Assembly: GCA_037045155.1 (NCBI GenBank)
Contig: JBAOIG010000003.1
Span: 1,240,001-1,304,000, forward strand
Length of the DNA stretch: 64,000 bases
Reading direction: 5' to 3'
DNA from: Thermomicrobiales bacterium
Lineage (GTDB): Bacteria > Chloroflexota > Chloroflexia > Thermomicrobiales > CFX8
Below the pieces are notes generated by a model. It was not told the DNA's origin and ran no database searches. It worked only from the letters and a program-made list of their open reading frames with translations. This document shows positions 1-7,799 of the stretch, piece by piece; positions within the stretch are counted from its first letter, which is position 1; every line of letters starts with the position of its first letter. A program made the translations under genes and the position numbers.

Positions 1-51
1 GCCGAGAACACCGTTCAGCTTATCGGCCGCAAGGATCCTTTGGGGCACTAG
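1..51 (+). CDS. 3' end of an unidentified upstream gene
   Basis: Frame 1 stays open from the first base to a TAG at 49-51 and reads AENTVQLIGRKDPLGH. Sixteen residues are too few to assign a family. The 53-base gap to the next start, with a recognisable SD in it, fits this being the tail of a gene on the same strand. Confidence 0.4.
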   Translation, partial: AENTVQLIGRKDPLGH

Positions 52-104
52 ACTGCACCGCAGGATGCCCGGCGCGACGAACGATCGAAATGGAGCAACA
101 GTAG

Positions 105-908
105 ATGGCGCAAGCGACGATTGGCGATGGACGAACGATTCATTATGACGAGTGGTCAGGCGAAGGCATGCCAGTCGTGCTGATCACCGGGCTAGGCGGC
201 TTCCGGGCCAGCTGGCGGCCCGTCGCCGAGCAGCTTGCGCCGGAGTTCCGCGTGGTCGCCCCGGATAATCGCGACGCTGGCGAGAACGATCCCGAGGATC
301 TGGACTACACGATCTCGGACATGGCCGGCGATATCGCCGCGCTGCTCGCCGTGCGTGGAATCGAGCGCGCGTCCGTCGTCGGACACTCGATGGGCGGCTT
401 CATCGCGCTTCACCTCGCGACGGAGCATCCTGAGCAAGTGGCAAAGCTGGTCCTCGTTGGCACGTCGCCGGCCGCCGGGCTAGCGATTGGCCAGCCATTC
501 CCGCCGCCGCCTCACGAAAGCTGGATCGTTGATCCGGTCGAACGCTCCATGGCGGCGCTGCCACAGTCCTACGCGCCCGGGTTCTTCGACCTCCACCCGG
601 AGAAGCTGGGTGAGTTCTCCGAAACAGGGCGCGGCAACCGCATCACGCGTGACGGCTACGCCCGGCAGGCTGCCGCAATCAACGATTCACACGATGTCCG
701 GCCACAGTTGGCTGGTATTACCGCGCCGACCCTCGTGATCCACGGCGAGGTGGATTCGACCATCTCGGTCAAGGGTGGCCGGCTCCTGGTGAACGGCATC
801 CCTGGCGCTGAGATGCTGGTCTACCCTGGCGTCGGACACCACCCGATGCGCGAGGATCCGGCGCGATTCATCGAGGATCTGCGGGCATTCCTCCGCAGGG
901 CTGACTGA
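105..908 (+). CDS. alpha/beta-fold hydrolase
   Basis: This is a 267-residue single-domain alpha/beta hydrolase of ordinary length. The oxyanion region is ITGLGGF near residue 27. The nucleophile elbow is GHSMGG (Ser95), the likely acid is Asp217 in HGEVDS, and the likely base is His245 in GVGHHP, so the triad is complete. There is no signal peptide, so it should be cytoplasmic. The family covers esterases, lactonases, haloperoxidase-like and C-C bond hydrolases, and the substrate cannot be read from sequence. A GGAG SD precedes the ATG. The next gene is convergent, 43 bases away, so it is probably transcribed alone or with the gene ending at 51. Confidence 0.9.
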   Translation: MAQATIGDGRTIHYDEWSGEGMPVVLITGLGGFRASWRPVAEQLAPEFRVVAPDNRDAGENDPEDLDYTISDMAGDIAALLAVRGIERASVVGHSMGGFIALHLATEHPEQVAKLVLVGTSPAAGLAIGQPFPPPPHESWIVDPVERSMAALPQSYAPGFFDLHPEKLGEFSETGRGNRITRDGYARQAAAINDSHDVRPQLAGITAPTLVIHGEVDSTISVKGGRLLVNGIPGAEMLVYPGVGHHPMREDPARFIEDLRAFLRRAD

Positions 909-951
909 GCCCGTCAGACCAACGACGCGCGGCTCGGGTTCCGACCAGAGG

Positions 952-2460
952 TCAGTGCGTCAGGCATTCCCGGAGAATCGTCGCGCCGGTGACGATCTCC
1001 GGGATCTCTAGCCCGCCATAGCCGAGCAACAGCCCGTTTGGAGGCGTGCCGCCGTCAGCGTAGCCGGCCAGCGTCGACACTACGACCCCGCGCTCTCGGG
1101 CACGTTGCCGGGTGGTCTCAGCATCGAGCGCGGGATCGAGCTCGAGAAACACGTGGAGCCCGGCCTCGAGTCCACGCAACGTCACCCGATCCGCAATCGG
1201 AGCAAGCGCGTCGGCGAGCGCCGCGCGCTTCCCGGCATAGACGCGCCGCATCCGCCGAACGTGACGATCGAGGTTGCCGTCGGCAATAAACGCTGCAAGT
1301 GCCCGCTGGAGCGGCCAGGCGGTGTGATGATCGACCAGCCGCTTCATCCGGACGACCCGGTCGCGCAGCGGCGCCGGGCCAATCAGATACCCAACCCGCA
1401 GCGATGGGGCCAGCAGCTTCGAGAATGTGCCGACATAGGCGACTCGGCCGGCCTGATCCAGGCCGGCCAGCGCGGGAAGTGGCGGGCCATCGTAGCGGTA
1501 TTCACTATCGTAATCGTCCTCGATGACCAACGCGTCTGCCTCCAGAGCCCACTCCAGCAGGGCCATCCGCCGCGCCAACGACATCCTGACACCGAGCGGG
1601 TACTGGTGCGATGGGGTGACGTAGGTAAGCAACGGCGCCGGTCTGCTCGCCGAAAGCAGATCGACACGCAGCCCGTCGTCATCCACTCCGATCGGCACGA
1701 TTCGAGCGCCGCTCGCCACGAGAACAGCGCGGGCTACCGGATAGCCCGGGTTCTCGAAGCCGACGCTATCGCCAGGGAGTAGTGTCGCCCGCGCGACCAG
1801 GTCGAGCGCCTGAATCGCCCCGGACGTAACCACGACATCCGACGCGTCGCAGATAACGCCACGCGAGCGACGGACGTAGGATGCGATCGCCTCGCGCAAC
1901 AGCGGTTCGCCAGCCGGGTCGCCATAGCCGGTCGGGACCGGCTCGGTCGCGACAGCCTGCCAGACACGCCGCCAGGCGTCGGCCGGCAATTGATTCGTTG
2001 TTGGCTCGCCCAGGCGAAAATCAATCGTGCCAGGTTGCTCCGGGTCGGCCGGCGGCAGATCCGGTAACGGACGCAACCAGCGCGGCGTCCCGCTCGGCGC
2101 CGGGATCGCGCGGCCCGACATGGCTTGCAGATCGCCCGCGACATAGGTGCCGGACCCATGGCGGCCCTCGATATACCCCTCGGCGAACAGCTCGTCGTAG
2201 GTAGCCAGCGCGACGTTACGCGACACTCCCGTTGCCGCCGCCAACGCCCGGGTCGCCGGGAGCCTGGCCCCGGCGGTCAGCCGGCCATCGAGGATCGCGC
2301 GCCGGAACTGCGCCGCCAGCTGCTCGTGCAGTGGCGCTGCGGCGGCACGGTCAACCTGGATCGGGAGATCAAGCTCGCTTGTCAGAGAGTGGCTCCATTC
2401 GATTCGAACCGAGTGGCCCTGTACATAGAACCACTTCAGGATATGCTGAAAACAGATCAA
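952..2460 (-). CDS. MocR/PdxR-type GntR regulator with aminotransferase-like domain
   Basis: The 502-residue protein has an N-terminal GntR winged helix (about residues 33-105, including PLHEQLAAQFRRAIL and LPATRALAAATGVSRN) followed by a full fold-type I aminotransferase domain. The PLP-lysine motif GTFSKLLAPSLRVG is intact and YDSEYRYDG is a typical MocR signature. MocR proteins act as PLP-dependent regulators of B6, GABA, taurine or amino-sugar genes; the effector here is unknown. It is divergent from two sugar-isomerase-like genes, its likely targets. The start is uncertain: the ATG at 2460 leaves only 28 bases to the divergent gene, and about 26 residues precede the usual beginning of the family, but no in-frame ATG, GTG or TTG lies closer. 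Confidence 0.88.
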   Translation of the reverse strand: MICFQHILKWFYVQGHSVRIEWSHSLTSELDLPIQVDRAAAAPLHEQLAAQFRRAILDGRLTAGARLPATRALAAATGVSRNVALATYDELFAEGYIEGRHGSGTYVAGDLQAMSGRAIPAPSGTPRWLRPLPDLPPADPEQPGTIDFRLGEPTTNQLPADAWRRVWQAVATEPVPTGYGDPAGEPLLREAIASYVRRSRGVICDASDVVVTSGAIQALDLVARATLLPGDSVGFENPGYPVARAVLVASGARIVPIGVDDDGLRVDLLSASRPAPLLTYVTPSHQYPLGVRMSLARRMALLEWALEADALVIEDDYDSEYRYDGPPLPALAGLDQAGRVAYVGTFSKLLAPSLRVGYLIGPAPLRDRVVRMKRLVDHHTAWPLQRALAAFIADGNLDRHVRRMRRVYAGKRAALADALAPIADRVTLRGLEAGLHVFLELDPALDAETTRQRARERGVVVSTLAGYADGGTPPNGLLLGYGGLEIPEIVTGATILRECLTH

Positions 2461-2488
2461 TGACGATTCGTGAAGGGGTCAGAATTCG

Positions 2489-3586
2489 ATGAGCGCGACC
2501 GAACGGCCGACGAGCCATCCATTCAACATGCACCGGCATGTCTTCGACCAGCCCGACGCGATCGCCTCGGCGGTCGCAGCGAACCAGACTCTGGTCGAAC
2601 GCTTCGCCGCCGAGGTAGCAGGCAAAGATCGACTCTGGATCGTTGGCATTGGCACGTCTTACCATGCCGCGCTGATGGCCGAGTATTTCATGCGCGCCTT
2701 CGGCGGCGATCTGACCGCGATCGCCTGCCACTCGTTCGATTTCAGCCTCTATGGCCCGACGCTGACCGATCGCGACGCGGTCATCGTCCTGAGCCACACT
2801 GGTCGCAAGAACTACAGCGTTGAGGCGTTAGCCCGCGCGGGGGCTACCGGCGCCACACTGGCGCTGATCACCGGCGAGGAGGGCGCCGCTCGCCACGCCG
2901 GAATGGAGTATCTCTTCACGACCGTCCCGCCAGAGGGCTCCTCAACCTACACGATCTCATTCACGACTGCCCTCGGTATTCTGGCGGCCATCGCGGCGGC
3001 GATCGGCCAGCGGCGAACCGCCGCCCCGACTCTCGATCGCAACGTGCTGCCTCAGGAGCTCCCCGATGCGATGCGTGGCGCGCTCGAAACAGAGTCGCTG
3101 GTGAAATCCCTCGCCAGCGCCCACGTCGCCCACCGGAAAGTCTGGCTGGCCGGCGCCGGGCCGGCTGGCGTGATGGCGATGGAGGCGGCGCTGAAGATCA
3201 AGGAAGCCGCCTATATCGACGCCGAAGGCATGTCCACCGAGCAGATGCTTCACGGGCCATTCCAGTCAGTCGAGCCAGACGATCTGATGATTCTCGTTGC
3301 CCCGGCGGGTCCGGGCCAGGCGCGGACGCTCGACCTCGCAGCCGAAACGAAGGAGATCGGCCTCGATTTCATCGTCGTCAGCGACGGGTCGCCGGCCTCG
3401 CTACGCGCCGACGCGGCCGGCTGGATCGTCGTTCCCGAGATCGCTGAGCCGTTTTCAGCGCTGACGACACTCGTCCCGTTGCAACTGCTGGCCTACTGGT
3501 TCGCGCTCGCTCGCGGAACGAACCCGGACCGCTTCCGGCTCGATGACGAGCGTTTCGCGCGTGCCTACGCGCTGACGAAGCTCTGA
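2489..3586 (+). CDS. double-SIS sugar-phosphate isomerase-like protein (copy 1)
   Basis: This 365-residue protein consists of two SIS domains (about 20-180 and 200-350), like the isomerase half of glucosamine-6-phosphate synthase GlmS but with no N-terminal glutaminase domain. Phosphosugar-loop motifs are visible in IVGIGTSYHAAL and VLSHTGRKNYS. The second domain has GAGPAGVMAMEAALKIKEAAY and STEQMLHGPF, matching the GlmS Glu/His segment. It may interconvert or deaminate amino-sugar phosphates (AgaS/FrlB-like); the reaction is an inference. An AAGGGG SD lies 12 bases upstream of the ATG. It is divergent from the MocR regulator and followed by a same-length paralogue. Confidence 0.88.
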   Translation: MSATERPTSHPFNMHRHVFDQPDAIASAVAANQTLVERFAAEVAGKDRLWIVGIGTSYHAALMAEYFMRAFGGDLTAIACHSFDFSLYGPTLTDRDAVIVLSHTGRKNYSVEALARAGATGATLALITGEEGAARHAGMEYLFTTVPPEGSSTYTISFTTALGILAAIAAAIGQRRTAAPTLDRNVLPQELPDAMRGALETESLVKSLASAHVAHRKVWLAGAGPAGVMAMEAALKIKEAAYIDAEGMSTEQMLHGPFQSVEPDDLMILVAPAGPGQARTLDLAAETKEIGLDFIVVSDGSPASLRADAAGWIVVPEIAEPFSALTTLVPLQLLAYWFALARGTNPDRFRLDDERFARAYALTKL

Positions 3587-3607
3587 GTGAGAAAGGTTCA
3601 TAGTCTA

Positions 3608-4705
3608 ATGAGCACCGCTGACAGACCAACGACCCACCCGTTCAATATGCACCGGCATGTGTTCGACCAGCCGGAGGCAGTCGCCGCCGCCGTCGTCGCG
3701 AACCAGCCGCTGGCCGAGCGCTTCGCCGCCGACATCGCGGGCAAGGACCGACTCTGGATCGTTGGCATCGGCACGTCCTACCACGCCGCGTTGATGGGCG
3801 AGTTCTTCATGCGCGCCTTCGGCGGAGGCCTGACCACAATCGCCAGCAATTCGTTCGACTTCACCCTCTATGGACCGGAGCTCGACGAGCGCGACGCCGT
3901 CATTGTCCTCAGCCACTCCGGCCGGAGGAACTACAGCCTCCAGGCACTCGATCGCGTCCGAGCGACGAAGGCGACGCTGGCGCTGGTCACCGGCGAGGAG
4001 GGCGCTGCGCGACACGCCGAGATGGAGCATCTGTTCACGACCGTCGCGCCGGATCGTTCGGCGACTTACACGATCTCGCACACGTCCGCCCTCGCTGTCC
4101 TCGCCTGCATCGCGGCAGCCATCGGCCAGCAGCGCACTGGCGCGCCGACGATCGACGCCGGGTTGCTGGCATCCGAGCTGCCGGCGGCGATGCGCGGCGC
4201 GCTGGAAACGGAGTCGCTGATCCGCTCGCTCGCCGAAGCGCACGTCGGTCACCGGAAGATCTGGCTGGCGGGGGCCGGGGCGGCCAGCGCGACCGCGATG
4301 GAAGCGGCGCTGAAGATCAAGGAGGCCGCCTACCTCGACACCGAAGGCACATCGACCGAGCAAGTGCTGCACGGGCCATTTGCGGCGGTCGAGCAGGGAG
4401 ATCTGATGGTTCTTGTCGCGCCAGCCGGCCTGGGACAGGAGCGGACGATCACGCTTTCCGATGAGGCGAAGGAGATCGGGGTCGATCGAATCATCGTCAG
4501 TGATGGGACGCCAGAGGAATTGCGCGAGGGCGCGGCCGGCTGGGTCGTCGTGCCAGCCATTGCCGAGCCGTTCTCGGCGATAACGACGCTCGTGCCCCTG
4601 CATCTGCTGGCCTACTGGTTCGCGGTGACCCGGGGGACAAATCCCGATCGCGCGCGACTGGACGACGAGCGCTACGCGCGAGCGTTTGCCATGATGAAGT
4701 TCTGA
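3608..4705 (+). CDS. double-SIS sugar-phosphate isomerase-like protein (copy 2, tandem paralogue)
   Basis: This copy is also 365 residues and aligns without obvious gaps to the preceding gene (both begin MS, then RPT, then HPFNMHRHVFDQP). The start was set at the ATG at 3608 because it matches the start of copy 1 and has GAGAAAGG 11 bases upstream; an in-frame GTG at 3587 directly abuts the previous stop but would add seven unrelated residues. All SIS motifs are kept (VGIGTSYHAAL, LSHSGRRNYS, STEQVLHGPF). The largest differences are conservative. The pair could form heteromers or handle two related substrates; this is inference. Confidence 0.88.
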   Translation: MSTADRPTTHPFNMHRHVFDQPEAVAAAVVANQPLAERFAADIAGKDRLWIVGIGTSYHAALMGEFFMRAFGGGLTTIASNSFDFTLYGPELDERDAVIVLSHSGRRNYSLQALDRVRATKATLALVTGEEGAARHAEMEHLFTTVAPDRSATYTISHTSALAVLACIAAAIGQQRTGAPTIDAGLLASELPAAMRGALETESLIRSLAEAHVGHRKIWLAGAGAASATAMEAALKIKEAAYLDTEGTSTEQVLHGPFAAVEQGDLMVLVAPAGLGQERTITLSDEAKEIGVDRIIVSDGTPEELREGAAGWVVVPAIAEPFSAITTLVPLHLLAYWFAVTRGTNPDRARLDDERYARAFAMMKF

Positions 4706-4828
4706 GTCCGACCGTCTCAATTTCCTCACACCTCCTCCGCGCTGCTGGTGGAGCCATGGTCGGTGTGGCACGGTTCCTCCGTTCGCACACGCGCCGCCAG
4801 CCGCGGCGACAACGGAGGGGACAATCTC

Positions 4829-6109
4829 ATGCTGTCACGAGCGATGCGGGCGCCGGTCGTCGCGTTCGCGGCGATACTGGTTTTCGTCGCGTTCGCGCAG
4901 GCACAGGCGTCCGCCGAGCAGCCAGCCAACGACGCCTTCCAGCGCACCTGGGCCCGAACTGACCAGCCAGTTGTCAACGGAGCGGTCGCCCGAACCTGGA
5001 TGTGGGGGCCGGCCGCGTTCACCCCAGCGATGCAGGAGGACTACGCCCAGGCGAACGGCGGCAAGCGCACCGTTCAGTACTTCGACAAGAGTCGGATGGA
5101 GCTGGCGACCGATGCATCGGTTGCCACTGACAGCCCGTGGAGCGTGACCAATGGGCTGCTGGTTGTCGAGCTCATCACCGGCAAGATGCAAGTCGGGGAT
5201 AACACCTTCCAGCAGCGCAATCCGGCGCAGATCCACATCGCGGGCGACCCGGGCGAGAACAATGGCCCGACCTACGCGCAGCTCGCGCCGTTGCGGTCGG
5301 CCGGCGCTACGCCCGAAGGGCAGACAATCGTCGCGACGCTCGACGCGAACGGACATGTCGGCGTATCGACGACGCTCGGCCAACTCGGCGTGACTGCCGC
5401 CCATCGCGTCCAGCAGCCGGGGGTCGACCATACCGTCGCCTCGGTGTTCTGGGACTTCATGAACTCCAGCGGTCTGGTTTCCACGAACGGGCAGCTCGTG
5501 GAAGACCGCCTGTTCGAGAATTCGTTCTACGCCACCGGCTATCCGATCACCGAGGCATACTGGACGACCGTGGCGGTGCAGGGCAACGAGCAGCAGGTGC
5601 TGTTGCAGTGCTTCGAGCGGCGCTGCCTGACCTGGACACCGGGCAATTCGGATGGCTGGAAGGTGGAAGCCGGCAACGTTGGCCAACACTACTACGAGTG
5701 GCGCTACGGCGAGACAACGCCAGTTGGCCCGACACCATCGCCAACGCCCTCACCGACGCCATCACCATCTCCAACCCCGCCGCCAGCGAATAGCGACTAC
5801 GTCGTCGTGATCGCATCGATCCAGAATACCGGGACGAAGAACGAGGAGATCAACATCTGGAACAAGACTCCCCGTGAGAGCTCGGTCAATATGGCCGGCT
5901 GGACCTTGTCCGATGCCTCGGGCCACGTCTTCACATTCCCGGACATCACGGTGAAGGCGGCCTTCTTCGTGACCGTGAGGACGTGCACGGGAACCGACAT
6001 CATCAAGCACAACTGGGCGATTTTGCACTGGGGTCTCTGCCAGAACGTCTCCGGCGGGGTCGTCACATTGCGCGATGCCGCCGGCCAGGTCGTGGACACG
6101 CACCCATAG
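4829..6109 (+). CDS. secreted protein with C-terminal lamin-tail domain
   Basis: The start at 4829 is chosen over an in-frame ATG at 4748 because GGAGGGG lies 8 bases upstream and the protein then begins with a clear signal peptide (MLSRAMRAPVVAFAAILVFV, cleavage likely near AQA-SA). Mature residues about 30-290 form a domain with RTDQPVVNG, RTWMWGP and QYFDKSRME, a pattern I associate with repeated extracellular modules in Chloroflexota. A Pro-Thr-Ser linker (about 300-320) leads to a C-terminal domain with NIWNKTPRESSVNMAGWTLSD, resembling the lamin-tail (LTD) fold. It is 426 residues, extracellular or wall-associated, and no catalytic residues are recognised. The function is unknown. Confidence 0.82.
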   Translation: MLSRAMRAPVVAFAAILVFVAFAQAQASAEQPANDAFQRTWARTDQPVVNGAVARTWMWGPAAFTPAMQEDYAQANGGKRTVQYFDKSRMELATDASVATDSPWSVTNGLLVVELITGKMQVGDNTFQQRNPAQIHIAGDPGENNGPTYAQLAPLRSAGATPEGQTIVATLDANGHVGVSTTLGQLGVTAAHRVQQPGVDHTVASVFWDFMNSSGLVSTNGQLVEDRLFENSFYATGYPITEAYWTTVAVQGNEQQVLLQCFERRCLTWTPGNSDGWKVEAGNVGQHYYEWRYGETTPVGPTPSPTPSPTPSPSPTPPPANSDYVVVIASIQNTGTKNEEINIWNKTPRESSVNMAGWTLSDASGHVFTFPDITVKAAFFVTVRTCTGTDIIKHNWAILHWGLCQNVSGGVVTLRDAAGQVVDTHP

Positions 6110-6139
6110 GGTCACCATCGCGCCACGCAGGCAGCGCAA

Positions 6140-6171
6140 GGGGCGGGCATGGCGCTCGCCCCGTTTCATTT
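6140..6171 (+). terminator. possible terminator after the lamin-tail gene
   Basis: GGGGCG at 6140-6145 pairs with CGCCCC at 6157-6162 and is followed by the T-rich GTTTCATTTC. The stem is short, so this is a moderate candidate. It lies between convergent genes. Confidence 0.45.
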
Positions 6172-6191
6172 CTGTCGGAAGCAGACTGACG

Positions 6192-7193
6192 CTACTGAAG
6201 TCGGCTCGCCAGTGGTTCAAGGACGATTGACTCGATCGGCTTCAGTCCTGCCTCGATCTCGAGCCGACGTGGCGCGAGGAACGGCGGCAATGCCAGCGAT
6301 TCACCCAGATGCGCCGCATCCTCGTCAACCGCGAAGCCTGGCCCGTCGGTCGCCAGCTCGAACAGCACGCCGCCCGGCTCGCGGAAGTACGCTGACTTGA
6401 AGTAGAAACGATCGATTACCGGAGTAATCGGGATGCCGACAGCGGCCAACCGGTCTCGCCAGGCGAGGTGCTCGGCATCGTCCGGCGCGCGCAGCGCAAT
6501 ATGGTGGACACCGCCCGCGCCGATCATCGCCCGTCGCGGAAGGTCTGGCCGCTCGATGAGCCGAATTTCCGCGCCGGGACCACCCGGGCCAACCTCGTAG
6601 GTCACCGCGCGATGGCCGGCCTCGTCATATTCAGCCACTTGCCGGAAGCCCAGCAGAGTCGTGAGAATTGCCGCAGTCGGCGCCAACGACCGGAGCGAGA
6701 GCGTGACCCCGTCCAGACCGCGAATCGCGTAGTCGGCCTCGACTGGGCCAGCAACCCATGGCTCGCCCGGCGCAACCGGCGCGGTGGCTCCATCGACAAG
6801 GTCGTCGACGATCTCCAGCGACTGGCCTTCCGGGTCGACAAAGCGGATGAATGCCCTCCCGCCGCGCTCTTTGACCTCGCCAACCGGCACGCCGAACAAC
6901 TGCAGCCGCTCACGCCAGCGCTCGACAGCCTGCGCTCCGGGCACACGCAACGCCGTCGCGGAGACCATTCCCCCGGCCGGCGTGTGGCGGCCGGCGAACG
7001 CCCAGTCGAAGAACGTCAGGTCGGTGCCAGCGCTGCCGTGCTCGTCGGCGTAGAAAAGATGATAGGCCGTTACATCGTCCTGATTCACCGTCTTCTTGAC
7101 CAGCCGCATGCCGAGCACCTGCGTGTAGAACGCCACATTGGCCGAAGCGTTCGCCGTCACCGCCGTGACGTGGTGGATGCCACCGAATTCCAT
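6192..7193 (-). CDS. ring-cleaving dioxygenase, MhqO-like VOC/glyoxalase family
   Basis: The 333-residue protein contains two vicinal-oxygen-chelate modules. The N-terminal module starts GIHHVTAVTANASANVAFYT and continues LGMRLVKKTVNQDD. The second module has GGVHHIALRAPDDAEHL and FREPGGVLFELATDGPGF. Metal ligands are expected from HHVTA, HHIAL and FELATD. Relatives such as Bacillus MhqO and MhqA are hydroquinone or catechol ring-cleavage enzymes induced by quinone stress. A MarR-family gene lies directly upstream on the same strand with a 20-base gap, matching the usual MarR/MhqR arrangement. A GAGAGGG SD precedes the ATG. Confidence 0.87.
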   Translation of the reverse strand: MEFGGIHHVTAVTANASANVAFYTQVLGMRLVKKTVNQDDVTAYHLFYADEHGSAGTDLTFFDWAFAGRHTPAGGMVSATALRVPGAQAVERWRERLQLFGVPVGEVKERGGRAFIRFVDPEGQSLEIVDDLVDGATAPVAPGEPWVAGPVEADYAIRGLDGVTLSLRSLAPTAAILTTLLGFRQVAEYDEAGHRAVTYEVGPGGPGAEIRLIERPDLPRRAMIGAGGVHHIALRAPDDAEHLAWRDRLAAVGIPITPVIDRFYFKSAYFREPGGVLFELATDGPGFAVDEDAAHLGESLALPPFLAPRRLEIEAGLKPIESIVLEPLASRLQ

Positions 7194-7213
7194 TGTCGAA
7201 GCCCTCTCTATCG

Positions 7214-7669
7214 TTATCGGCCCGGCACAGCCGGCTGTTGGCCGGCCCGTCCGAGTGTCCGATCCAGATCCCGCAGCAGCCGGCGCAGCGTCTCTTTGTC
7301 CTCACGACAGAGCCCGCTCAGCTGCCGAGTGATCAGCAGTTCATGCACGGGCAACACCTCGTCGCGAAGCGCGTGCCCCCGACAAGTCAGCGCCAGCCGG
7401 CAGACCCGACCCTCGGGCAGCCGCTCGACCAGCCCCGCCTGGGCCATGCGATCCACGAGTTGCGAGATATTCCCCTTGGTGACGAGCAACCGGTCCGCCA
7501 GCTCCTGCTGGGTCAGCCCCTCGTCCGCGCCGATCTGCGCAAGCACATCGAACTGGGCGAGTGTCAGCCCATGCTGGCGCAGCTGGGCGGTTGCTGCCTG
7601 TTGTATCTGATGGTAGACACGCGCCAACCGCAACCAGGTCACAACCGCAGCATCATCTCGTTCGTCCAT
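7214..7669 (-). CDS. MarR-family transcriptional regulator
   Basis: This 151-residue winged-helix regulator has the MarR core: LTLAQFDVLAQIG, LTQQELADRLLVTKGNISQLVDRMAQAGLVER and the wing DxR-like LPEGRVCRLALT. It contains a Cys in the wing (about residue 100) and one near the C-terminus (GLCRED), so thiol-based sensing of quinones or peroxides is possible but unproven. AAGGAGG is placed correctly upstream of the ATG. It should repress itself and the downstream ring-cleaving dioxygenase through the inverted repeat at 7703-7715. Confidence 0.9.
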   Translation of the reverse strand: MDERDDAAVVTWLRLARVYHQIQQAATAQLRQHGLTLAQFDVLAQIGADEGLTQQELADRLLVTKGNISQLVDRMAQAGLVERLPEGRVCRLALTCRGHALRDEVLPVHELLITRQLSGLCREDKETLRRLLRDLDRTLGRAGQQPAVPGR

Positions 7670-7702
7670 CGGGCCTCCTTCGCCACTGCCGCTAGTATAT
7701 GC

Positions 7703-7715
7703 CTAAACTGTTTAG
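7703..7715. promoter_or_regulatory. candidate MarR operator, perfect inverted repeat
   Basis: CTAAAC and GTTTAG form a perfect 6-bp inverted repeat around one base, 34 bases upstream of the MarR ATG and in an AT-richer stretch than its surroundings. It also lies upstream of the divergent epimerase gene. The size and placement fit a MarR dimer site. Confidence 0.6.
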
Positions 7716-7799
7716 ATATCAACTATCGTGTTTGACGACGCGAAGCGTATAGTTCCCGCGGCGACGGCGTGTGCATGACGGCGAGACGAGAGTGGGCGA

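Noticed and set aside
6468..7610. Plus-strand frame of 380 codons opposite the dioxygenase and MarR genes
   Set aside because: It spans two convincing minus-strand genes and the gap between them, with no domain of its own.
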